Source of the DNA: Rubrobacter sp.
GTDB taxonomy: Bacteria; Actinomycetota; Rubrobacteria; Rubrobacterales; Rubrobacteraceae
Direction: 5' to 3'
Assembly: GCA_016781705.1 (NCBI GenBank)
Contig: JADDPV010000148.1
Coordinates: 1-7,560 of the forward strand
DNA: 7,560 bases
Shown: positions 1 to 5,356 of the stretch, in pieces
Numbering within the stretch: the first letter of the stretch is position 1
How the letters are laid out: each line of letters starts with the position of its first letter
Notes under the pieces: model-generated
Told to the model about the DNA's origin: nothing
The model's input: only the letters and a program-made list of their open reading frames with translations
Databases searched by the model: none
Program-made: the position numbers and the translations under genes

Positions 1-1
1 C

Positions 2-148
2 GACGCCTCCTCGGCGGGGGACCTCCTGGCCGCGGCCGGCCGGGCGCTAGAGACGGCTTACGAAAGGGAAAGCCCCGGCGCCATCGCCTTCGCCGGGCGC
101 GACGCGCCGGGGACTCCCCCAGACTCCTCGTACCGCGCTACTCGCTGA
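2..148 (+). CDS. C-terminal end of an upstream gene, possibly a GGDEF-type domain tail
   Basis: An open frame enters from the left edge and ends at TGA 146-148, giving 48 residues (DASSAGDLLAAAGRALETAY and onward). The pattern 'LLAAAGRALETAYERE-PGAIAF' resembles the last helix and strand of diguanylate cyclase (GGDEF) domains, which usually read 'LL..AD.AL..AK..G.N.I'. The catalytic GGDEF signature would lie outside the window, so this assignment is weak. The last 15 or so residues are Pro/Ser/Arg-rich and look like a disordered tail. Codon use (GCC, GCG, CTC, AGG) matches the genes downstream, which supports real coding. The gene ends 86 bases before pspA and is probably a separate transcription unit, because a good -10 box lies in the gap. 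Confidence 0.45.
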   Translation, partial: DASSAGDLLAAAGRALETAYERESPGAIAFAGRDAPGTPPDSSYRATR

Positions 149-149
149 A

Positions 150-198
150 ACCCGTCTCGGGTCCCGTTCGTACCGGTCTGTGTATAATCGAACGGTAC
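150..198 (+). promoter_or_regulatory. Promoter with -10 box and flanking inverted repeats upstream of pspA
   Basis: A perfect TATAAT lies at 183-188, predicting a start near 195 and a 40-base leader before the pspA ATG. No TTGACA-like -35 is visible at 17 +/- 1 spacing (160-165 reads GGTCCC), so an activator or an alternative sigma factor may be needed. Two dyads surround it. ACCCG-tct-CGGGT at 150-162 directly follows the upstream stop codon. CCGTTCG (164-170) is inverted as CGAACGG (189-195), so the second arm overlaps the predicted start site. A second register, GTACCG (170-175) with CGGTAC (193-198), overlaps the same arms. This layout suits an operator, but no regulator is identified. 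The first dyad could instead be a weak terminator for the upstream gene. Confidence 0.5.
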
Positions 199-234
199 TC
201 GGACGTGTAGGCAGCCGGGGGGTAGCGGAGAGGT

Positions 235-978
235 ATGGGAAGGTTCACGAGGGCGGTTCGGGGCTTTTTCGGGAGGTTTCTGAGCGGGGTCGAGCGGCGC
301 AACCCCGAGATACTCCTCGAGAACGCCGTCCAGGACGAGTTGGATAACCTGAAGAAGATGCAGGTCGCGGCGGCCCGGACGATGGCCTACGAGAAGATGC
401 TCATGAGCGACGCCGCGGAGAAGAAGAGGCTCGTACACACCCGCGAGATGCAGGCCCGGCAGCTCACCTCCCGGGGCCAGCGCGAAGCGGCCGTCCAGAT
501 CGTCCAACAGAAGCAGGAGGCCGAGGCGAGCCTCGCGCAGCTCGAGGGCCGCCTGGCGGAGGCGCGCCAGAACTCCGAGGAGATGGAGCGGACCTTCCGC
601 GAGCAGGAGCGGCGCTACAACGACGTGGTGCGCGAGCGGGCCGCCCTCATGGAGGAGCACCAGCGCGCGAAAGCCCTGCGCGCCGCCAACGAGGCCCGCC
701 AGAGCGTCTCCCTCACCGATTCCGGCAGGGACCTAGAGAAGGCACGACAGGCCATAAAGCAGGCCTCCTTCGAGGCGCAGGCCGTCGGGGAGCTCGGCAC
801 CTCCGAGACGGAGCGCCAGATCGCCGCTGCCGAGGTGGACCTCAAGCGCCTCGACGCCGAGCGCGAGCTTGAGCTGATGGAGATCCAGATGGGCCTGCGC
901 CCCGCCGACTCCCTCGAGGGTGGCGAACCCGATGGCGACGTCACCCTCGACAAGCCGCGTCGCGGCGAGAGGGCGTAG
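235..978 (+). CDS. pspA: PspA/IM30 family membrane-stress protein
   Basis: This 247-residue protein belongs to the PspA/IM30 (Vipp1) family. These are ESCRT-III-like coiled-coil proteins that assemble on the inner face of the cell membrane and limit damage and proton leakage. Residues 1-19 (MGRFTRAVRGFFGRFLSGV) form the expected basic amphipathic helix for lipid binding. They are followed by the conserved turn 'RNPE' (22-25, compare EDPQ in E. coli PspA), then helix 'LLENAVQDELDNLKKMQVAA', the long alpha2/alpha3 coiled-coil hairpin (about 45-150) and shorter C-terminal helices (165-220). The last 25 residues are a polar tail beyond the usual 222-residue E. coli length. The start is fixed by GGAGAGG at 227-233 just before ATG. 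It is the first gene of a tight operon with two coiled-coil proteins and a J-protein. No PspF-type regulator is present in the window. Family membership is clear; the exact stress sensed is inference. Confidence 0.93.
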   Translation: MGRFTRAVRGFFGRFLSGVERRNPEILLENAVQDELDNLKKMQVAAARTMAYEKMLMSDAAEKKRLVHTREMQARQLTSRGQREAAVQIVQQKQEAEASLAQLEGRLAEARQNSEEMERTFREQERRYNDVVRERAALMEEHQRAKALRAANEARQSVSLTDSGRDLEKARQAIKQASFEAQAVGELGTSETERQIAAAEVDLKRLDAERELELMEIQMGLRPADSLEGGEPDGDVTLDKPRRGERA

Positions 979-984
979 CGGGTC

Positions 985-1791
985 GTGCGCGCGAGGCGCC
1001 GCGGTCGGCTGTCACGGCACCTGGTGCGCTTCGCGCCTTTGAGCGCGTTCGCCGGGTTCGGGACGCTGGCCGCCTTCGAGGGCGTGTACCCCCTCGCGGT
1101 GATGCTCGGGATCGGGGCGCTGGCGACGGGGCGACGAGCCCTTGACCGGGAGAGGAACGCTCGCAAGGAGCTCTCGCGGCGGGTGCGGGAGAACGTGCGC
1201 GAGCTGGGGCGTGTGGCACGGCAGGATAAAGTCGCCGCCGGGCAGATGAGGCGGCTCGCGGCGCTCCAGGATGGCATCTTGCAGAGCTGGGAGCTGGTGC
1301 CCGAGGAGTACGGGCCGCTGCTCCAGGAGGACCTGTACACCATCGTGGACGAGGTCGGGGCGGCGGCGCTCCTGGCGCGCCGTCGGGCGGCCTTGCGGGC
1401 TCACCTGGAGAGCGTGGACCGGCGCATGATCTCCAGGCGCATACGCGACCTCGAAGAGGACCTCGCCGGGATCGAGGAAGGGTCGGCTTTGCGGGCGCCG
1501 TTCGAGGCGGCTTTGGAGGGGCGGCGCGGGGAGCTCGAGGCTTGCGACGGGATGCCGCGGGCGATCGGCGCGATCAACGCGCAGCTGGAAGCTATCGAGG
1601 GGGTGCTCGCGAACCTGCGCGGCGACCTGCTCTCCCTCGACCCGGGCCTCTCCCCTTACGCGCTCGAATCCGGGCTCGTAGGCATAAAGGACAGGGTCGC
1701 CTACTTCCGCCGCGGCCTCGACGAGGCGACGCGGAGCGTGGAAGGCCTGCTGGCGGGTAAGGCGAAGCCGGAGAGGTTGCCGGCGCGATGA
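985..1791 (+). CDS. Membrane-hairpin coiled-coil protein of the psp operon, family not recognised
   Basis: This 268-residue protein starts at GTG 985, six bases after the pspA stop. The ribosome binding site is weak (GAGAGG at 967-972 is far upstream), so translation may be coupled to pspA; a second in-frame GTG at 1024 is possible. A basic N-terminus (MRARRRGRLSRH) precedes two hydrophobic stretches split by a short turn (about 15-31 and 34-48), consistent with a membrane hairpin and a cytoplasmic remainder. Residues 50-160 are charged and heptad-like, and 165-260 form further amphipathic helices with a 'SLDPGLSPY' break near 217-225. In mycobacteria a membrane protein of similar size (PspM) follows pspA and binds it; this could be a positional counterpart, but I cannot show homology. 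The layout also resembles XpaC-type proteins (membrane hairpin plus helices). It ends in an ATGA overlap with the next gene, so joint translation is likely. Confidence 0.8.
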   Translation: MRARRRGRLSRHLVRFAPLSAFAGFGTLAAFEGVYPLAVMLGIGALATGRRALDRERNARKELSRRVRENVRELGRVARQDKVAAGQMRRLAALQDGILQSWELVPEEYGPLLQEDLYTIVDEVGAAALLARRRAALRAHLESVDRRMISRRIRDLEEDLAGIEEGSALRAPFEAALEGRRGELEACDGMPRAIGAINAQLEAIEGVLANLRGDLLSLDPGLSPYALESGLVGIKDRVAYFRRGLDEATRSVEGLLAGKAKPERLPAR

Positions 1792-2495
1792 CCGAACGCA
1801 GGGGCTTTCTGTCCAGGGTGTTCGGGGGCGAGGACGTGGGCGAGGGGGAGACCAGGATCTACTCCGCCGAGGAGGTAGGTGTGGAGAGACACCACGAGGA
1901 GGAAGTCGAGCAACACCCGCACGGCTTCACCGTCGAGCGGGCGGCGGAGATCATCGCCGACCTGCCGCCGGACGTCTCCCGCAAGAGCGCGGTGCGCATC
2001 GTGAAGGGGACGCTCGTGGCCGCCGGCATCCGCTTCGAGGACCTCGAACGGTCCACCCGCGTCAGGGAGACGAGGCTGGAGAGCGAGATCGAGCTGGCCG
2101 AGGGCAGGCAGGAGGAGCTCAAAGAGAGGACCTCGGAGGTCGTGCGCTCCCTGGAGGAGGACATAAGGAGGGCGTGCGAGGCCCGCGACAACGGCCTCGC
2201 CGAGGAGGAAGAGAAGATCTTGCGCTCCAGGAAGGGCCTGGAGGACATCTCGAAGGTACGCGCCTTCTTCGGCTTCCCCGGCGGCGAAGAGAGCGCCGAC
2301 GAGCCCTCCGGGGCTGAAGGAACCACCACCACCGGCCACGAGCAGACCCCCGCCGCGGACGAGGTAGGCGACGAGACCCAGATCCTCGAGCCCTACGACG
2401 ACGCCGACGAGACGCAGGTGATACGCCGGTCCCGTCCCCTCGCGCAGGGCCCGCTCGCGCAAGACCGCGACGACGAGGCCACCGAGGAGCGGTGA
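1788..2495 (+). CDS. Acidic coiled-coil protein with repeated E-T-[RQ]-[IV] motifs, unknown family
   Basis: I do not recognise the family of this 235-residue protein. ATG 1788 overlaps the preceding stop (ATGA), with GGAGAGG at 1770-1776 as a somewhat distant ribosome binding site. Visible parts: a short basic-hydrophobic start (MTERRGFLSRVFGGE); an acidic linker; a small folded-looking helical region at 47-88 (ERAAEIIADLP...AVRIVKGTLVAAG); a highly charged coiled coil at about 88-152; then 'KVRAFFGFPGG' and a long acidic, probably disordered tail. The motif GETRIY (20-25) recurs as DETQIL (195-200) and DETQVI (207-212), one near the N-terminus and two near the C-terminus. Such acidic-Thr-x-x-aliphatic motifs are compatible with phospho-threonine sites read by FHA domains, but this is inference. 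'PLAQ' is also repeated at 217-225. There is no membrane segment or signal peptide, so it is probably a cytoplasmic partner or scaffold within the psp-like operon. Confidence 0.8.
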   Translation: MTERRGFLSRVFGGEDVGEGETRIYSAEEVGVERHHEEEVEQHPHGFTVERAAEIIADLPPDVSRKSAVRIVKGTLVAAGIRFEDLERSTRVRETRLESEIELAEGRQEELKERTSEVVRSLEEDIRRACEARDNGLAEEEEKILRSRKGLEDISKVRAFFGFPGGEESADEPSGAEGTTTTGHEQTPAADEVGDETQILEPYDDADETQVIRRSRPLAQGPLAQDRDDEATEER

Positions 2496-3010
2496 GCCTG
2501 GGACGCCGTTTGGGCCGTCTGGCCCGGGGCTTCGTCTCCAACGTGGGCGGCGACGACCGCCTCGACGAGCGCCTCAGGGAGAGGGTCCGCCCCTTGCGCC
2601 AGCGCGGCGAGACACTCAAGAACGCCTTCGGGGCCGCCCGGCGCGGCTTCGCCGAGGAGTGGCGCGCCGCCGAGGAACGCTCCGCGAAGGAAGAGGAGAA
2701 GCAGGCTCACGAGGAGAGAGCGTCTGCCGACGCCTCGTGGCGCGTCTCGGGTGGGTGGCGCGGCGCCGCTTCCTCCTCCTCGCCGCCATTCGTGCCTCGG
2801 AGGTATCCGCCGGAGGTGGTCTACGCGTATCACCGGCTCGGTCTGCAGGCCGGGGACCCTCTGGAGGTCGTCAACAGGAGGCGGCGCGAGCTCGTCAAGC
2901 GTCATCATCCGGACAGGTTCGTGGAGCCGGGACAGCGGGCGCGCGCGGAGAGGCTCACCGCGGAGATCAACGCGTCGCACGACCGGATCGAACGTCACCT
3001 CCTCAAGTAG
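2492..3010 (+). CDS. J-domain (DnaJ-like) co-chaperone with C-terminal J-domain
   Basis: This 172-residue protein begins at GTG 2492, overlapping the preceding TGA by four bases (GTGA), with GAGGAG at 2484-2489. Residues 1-17 are basic and amphipathic (MSLGRRLGRLARGFVSN), and 22-78 form a charged helix or coiled coil. A Ser/Gly/Pro-rich linker (79-103) leads to a J-domain at about 105-172. The J-domain shows helix II 'VNRRRRELVKRHHPDRF' with the essential HPD at 139-141, and a matching helix III ending the protein. Gly/Phe and zinc-finger regions of class A/B DnaJ are absent, so this is a class C J-protein. J-domains stimulate ATP hydrolysis by Hsp70 (DnaK). The N-terminal part probably chooses the location or client, here perhaps PspA assemblies or the membrane. 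No dnaK or grpE is nearby, so it would act with a chaperone encoded elsewhere. Confidence 0.85.
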   Translation: MSLGRRLGRLARGFVSNVGGDDRLDERLRERVRPLRQRGETLKNAFGAARRGFAEEWRAAEERSAKEEEKQAHEERASADASWRVSGGWRGAASSSSPPFVPRRYPPEVVYAYHRLGLQAGDPLEVVNRRRRELVKRHHPDRFVEPGQRARAERLTAEINASHDRIERHLLK

Positions 3011-3033
3011 CACCCGCGAGGGAGGAGACGAAC

Positions 3034-3861
3034 GTGCGCTACGGTTTCATCGTCTCCAGGGGAGACCCCCGCACCGTCGCCGGGCTCGCCAGCGAGGCGG
3101 AGGAGGCGGGTTGGGACGGCGTCTTCTACTGGGACGGAATCTGCATCGGCCAGATGGAGACCTACGACCCGTGGGTCGTCATGGCGGCGATGGCGATGCG
3201 TACGGAGCGCGTCCGCCTGGGGGCGATCCTCACGCCGCCGGCCCGCCGGAGGCCGTGGAAGCTCGCCCGCGAGACCGCGACGCTGGATCGCCTCTCCGGC
3301 GGCCGGCTCGTCCTGCCGGTGGGCCTGGGCGCTCTGGACGACGGCGGCTTCTCGAAGGTTGGGGAACCGACGGACCGCAAGGTCAGGGCGCGACTCTTGG
3401 ATGAGAGCCTGGAGATACTCACCGGGCTGTGGAGCGGTGAGCCGTTCTCCTACGAGGGCGAGCACTACCGGTTGGAGGAGATGACCTTCTTGCCGCCCCC
3501 GGTCCAGAGGCCGCGCGTCCCGATCTGGGTGGTCGGAGCTTGGCCGAGTGAGAAGTCCATGCAGCGCGCGCTGCGTTACGATGGGCTGCTCGCGTACACG
3601 ATAAAGGGAAGCGTGACACCGCAGGACATAAGGGAGATGCGGACCTACGTCGAGGAGCACCGCCCCGAAACCTCGTCCTTCGACATAGTGTGGGAAGGGC
3701 AGACGCCGGGCGACGACCCGGAACGGGCGGCCTCGATGGTGCGACCCTTCGCCGAGGCGGGTGCTACGTGGTGGATCGAGTCTATGTGGACGCCCCCGAA
3801 CGAGCCCGACGACCTGCGCCGCCGCATCGAGGCGGGGCCGCCCCGCGTGGACGACGTTTGA
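3034..3861 (+). CDS. LLM class flavin-dependent oxidoreductase
   Basis: This 275-residue protein is of the bacterial luciferase-like monooxygenase superfamily, TIM-barrel enzymes that use reduced FMN or coenzyme F420. It opens with the usual first strand and helix (MRYGFIVSRG, then 'LASEAEEAGWDGVFYWD'). It carries 'RTERVRLGAILTPPARRRPWKLARE' near 56-80 and the family signature 'TLDRLSGGRLVLPVGLG' at 83-99. The segment 'LTGLWSGEPFSYEGEHY' (129-145) and the strand 'PVQRPRVPIWVVGAWP' (156-171) follow in the usual order. Cofactor and substrate cannot be read from sequence. Start choice: GTG 3034 has an excellent GGAGGAG at 3021-3027, six bases away. The frame stays open far upstream, but that part is a shadow of the J-protein gene. 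It lies 23 bases after the J-protein gene, so co-transcription is plausible. It ends 10 bases from a convergent sortase gene with no clear terminator between them. Confidence 0.9.
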   Translation: MRYGFIVSRGDPRTVAGLASEAEEAGWDGVFYWDGICIGQMETYDPWVVMAAMAMRTERVRLGAILTPPARRRPWKLARETATLDRLSGGRLVLPVGLGALDDGGFSKVGEPTDRKVRARLLDESLEILTGLWSGEPFSYEGEHYRLEEMTFLPPPVQRPRVPIWVVGAWPSEKSMQRALRYDGLLAYTIKGSVTPQDIREMRTYVEEHRPETSSFDIVWEGQTPGDDPERAASMVRPFAEAGATWWIESMWTPPNEPDDLRRRIEAGPPRVDDV

Positions 3862-3871
3862 GCGAAAGGCT

Positions 3872-4498
3872 TTAGCCGACGAGCTCGCCGCGCACGATGA
3901 GGCGCTTCTCGAAGGAGGGGATAGGGGTGCAGGTCTGCAGCGAGATGACGGTCTTGCCCTCGACGGGGAAGGTGACCCAGAAGTCCTCGGGACGGACGGT
4001 CAGCGCGTCGTAGACCTCGAAGGCGTACTCCTCTCCGTTCTGGTCTTTGACCAGGATCTCGTCCCCCGGCTTCAACGTGTCGAGCTCGTAGAAGACGTAG
4101 GGGACCTTGGTGCGCATGTAACCCAGGGCGTGCCCCACGACGACGGTGTTCGAGCCCTCCTGCCACGGCGTCCCCGAGCCTTCCAGGTGAATGATGCCCT
4201 CTCTGTCTAGCTCCACCTGACTGTCGCCCGTGGGCACCGCCACGTCCTCCAGGCCCAGCTTCGGCACCGAGAGCGTCATCGTGCCGCCGCTCCCGGCCCC
4301 GTCGTTGGATCTCGCCCGGTCTGCCGGGTCCGCTTTCGCGCCTCCGGGCCTCTCGCCGAGGAGCGTGCGGGCGTTCTCGACCTTCGTCGGGCGCAGCGCG
4401 AGCGAGGTCGTCTCCGTCTTCGGGTAGGCGGGCAGCGCCGCGAGACCGACCAGAGCGAGCGAAACGACGAGCAACGAGACCTTCAAGCTCTTGAACAT
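3872..4498 (-). CDS. Sortase (downstream copy of a tandem pair)
   Basis: This 208-residue protein is a sortase, a cysteine transpeptidase that joins surface proteins to the cell wall outside the membrane. The N-terminus (MFKSLKVSLLVVSLALVGLA) is a signal-anchor; residues 28-72 form a linker and 74-208 the catalytic beta-barrel. The triad is complete: His123 in 'VVGHALGY', Cys190 in 'SLQTCTP', Arg199 in 'FEKRLIVRGEL'. Subclass is uncertain; the TC-x-P and RLIVR signature fits the class D/E sortases of Gram-positive bacteria. No protein with an LPXTG- or LAXTG-like sorting signal is encoded in the window, so the substrate lies elsewhere. It is a paralogue of the gene at 4570-5286, 71 bases upstream, sharing 22 identical bases (3894-3915 and 4610-4631) over the FEKRLIVR region. 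There is no Shine-Dalgarno sequence, and a TATAAT box sits immediately before ATG (see its promoter). Confidence 0.9.
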   Translation of the reverse strand: MFKSLKVSLLVVSLALVGLAALPAYPKTETTSLALRPTKVENARTLLGERPGGAKADPADRARSNDGAGSGGTMTLSVPKLGLEDVAVPTGDSQVELDREGIIHLEGSGTPWQEGSNTVVVGHALGYMRTKVPYVFYELDTLKPGDEILVKDQNGEEYAFEVYDALTVRPEDFWVTFPVEGKTVISLQTCTPIPSFEKRLIVRGELVG

Positions 4499-4506
4499 CG
4501 CCCGGA

Positions 4507-4512
4507 ATTATA
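4507..4512 (-). promoter_or_regulatory. -10 box of the downstream sortase; predicts a nearly leaderless mRNA
   Basis: On the minus strand a perfect TATAAT occupies 4512 down to 4507. With normal spacing transcription would start near 4500, two bases before the sortase ATG at 4498. No Shine-Dalgarno sequence lies between, so the mRNA would be almost leaderless, a type common in Actinobacteria. The -35 region (4535-4530, TACCGT) is poor. The gene may also be read through from the upstream sortase. Confidence 0.45.
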
Positions 4513-4542
4513 AGCTGCGTCCCCGGCGAACGGTAGCTGCTG

Positions 4543-4558
4543 GGCCCGCGAAGGGGCC
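4543..4558 (-). terminator. Short GC hairpin between the two sortase genes
   Basis: GGCCC and GGGCC form a 5-bp stem with a 6-base loop (CTTCGC on the minus strand), 12 to 27 bases beyond the stop of the upstream sortase. There is no U-tract. It could be a weak terminator or processing site that sets the ratio of the two sortases, but a 5-bp GC stem can easily arise by chance in DNA this GC-rich. Confidence 0.25.
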
Positions 4559-4569
4559 GTTGATCGCCG

Positions 4570-5286
4570 CTACTGCTGCTCGTCCCGCTCGGACATCCGC
4601 TCGGCGCGGACGATGAGGCGCTTCTCGAAGGTGGGCTCGGGGTAGCAGGTCTGCAAGGAGACTATGTCCTTGCCGGGGACGGGCTCGGTGACCCAGAAAT
4701 CGTTGGGGTCCACGATCAGGCGGTCGTAGACGCGGTAGCGGTGGGTGTCCCCCCTGGCGTCGCGCAGGGTTATACGGTCGCCCTTCTCTAGGTTCGAGAG
4801 GTTGCGGAAAGCCTCGGGGACGCGGCCGCCGGGATAGCCTATCGCGTGGCCGGCGATGTACGTGTTCGAGCCCTCCTCGGAGCCCTCCTCCCAGGGGAAG
4901 TCGGTGCCGGCGAGGTGCATGATCCCCTCGCGGTCCAGGAAGGACTGGTCGGGGGAGCTCCCGATGAGGAGTTTCTTCATCCCGAGCTCGGGGATCGTCA
5001 GCCGCAGCCGCTTGTCGCGCGGCCCCAAGTCCCCGGCTTCTTCCTCGACCTCGGCTTCGGCCTCGGGCGGGCCGGGGAGCATGGTCACGCCCATCACGCC
5101 GGAGACGTCACCGCCGGGGGGCAGCGGCTCCGAGGTAAAGCCGCCCGTCACGAAACCCCCCTCCCCGGAGGGCGCCTGCTCGGCGGAAGCCATCCGGGAG
5201 AAGGAGAAGAGCGTGACCGCGAGCGCCAGCAGCAGCGTCGCGACGATCAGGGCAGGAGACTGAAGGTGGTTTCTCTTGGCGGGCAT
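4570..5286 (-). CDS. Sortase (upstream copy of a tandem pair)
   Basis: This 238-residue sortase is paralogous to the gene downstream. It has a basic start, a single hydrophobic signal-anchor at about 12-30 (PALIVATLLLALAVTLFSFS), and a long Gly/Pro then Glu-rich extracytoplasmic linker (37-88, with 'EAEAEVEEEAGD'). The catalytic barrel follows (about 92-232). Catalytic residues are all present: His147 in 'IAGHAIGYPGG', Cys214 in 'SLQTCYP', Arg223 in 'FEKRLIVRAER'. Start choice: AAGGAG sits five bases before ATG 5286. The GTG at 5292 is in frame but overlaps that ribosome binding site, so it is rejected. The linker is longer and more acidic than in the sister protein, which may set a different reach in the wall. 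The gene is divergent from the recombinase-like gene, with 70 bases between starts. Subclass (D/E-like) and substrate are unknown. Confidence 0.9.
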   Translation of the reverse strand: MPAKRNHLQSPALIVATLLLALAVTLFSFSRMASAEQAPSGEGGFVTGGFTSEPLPPGGDVSGVMGVTMLPGPPEAEAEVEEEAGDLGPRDKRLRLTIPELGMKKLLIGSSPDQSFLDREGIMHLAGTDFPWEEGSEEGSNTYIAGHAIGYPGGRVPEAFRNLSNLEKGDRITLRDARGDTHRYRVYDRLIVDPNDFWVTEPVPGKDIVSLQTCYPEPTFEKRLIVRAERMSERDEQQ

Positions 5287-5344
5287 GGGCACTCCTTATC
5301 AGGCGGGGGCATGCGGCGCAAGGGGTACGCGGCACGTTTCCGTT

Positions 5345-5350
5345 TAAAAT
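5345..5350 (+). promoter_or_regulatory. -10 box of the recombinase-like gene; predicts a leaderless mRNA
   Basis: TAAAAT at 5345-5350 places the expected transcription start at 5357, exactly the A of the ATG. No Shine-Dalgarno sequence precedes the gene, so a leaderless transcript is the simplest reading. No TTGACA-like -35 is visible (5322-5327 reads GGGGTA). A direct repeat CGTTT at 5335-5339 and 5341-5345 lies just upstream. The 70-base gap is shared with the promoter of the divergent sortase, for which I see no clear -10. Confidence 0.45.
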
Positions 5351-5356
5351 ACACAC

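Noticed and set aside
1701..2462. Minus-strand open frame of 253 codons opposite the third operon gene
   Set aside because: Composition is that of a mirrored acidic coiled-coil gene; it has no ribosome binding site or family motif.
2659..3033. N-terminal extension of the LLM oxidoreductase frame to give about 400 residues
   Set aside because: The added part is Arg/Gly/Ala-rich, lies over the J-protein gene, and the true start at GTG 3034 has a strong ribosome binding site and begins with the family's first strand.
3862..3880. Possible terminator between the oxidoreductase and the sortase (AAAGGCTTT)
   Set aside because: The palindrome is too short, lacks a stable GC stem and a U-tract, and extends into the sortase coding region.
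5287..5292. GTG at 5292 as start of the upstream sortase
   Set aside because: It overlaps the AAGGAG ribosome binding site, which is ideally spaced for ATG 5286.
5309..5314. GCATGC palindrome between the divergent sortase and recombinase-like genes
   Set aside because: A six-base palindrome is expected by chance and no longer dyad or repeated copy supports an operator or crossover site.
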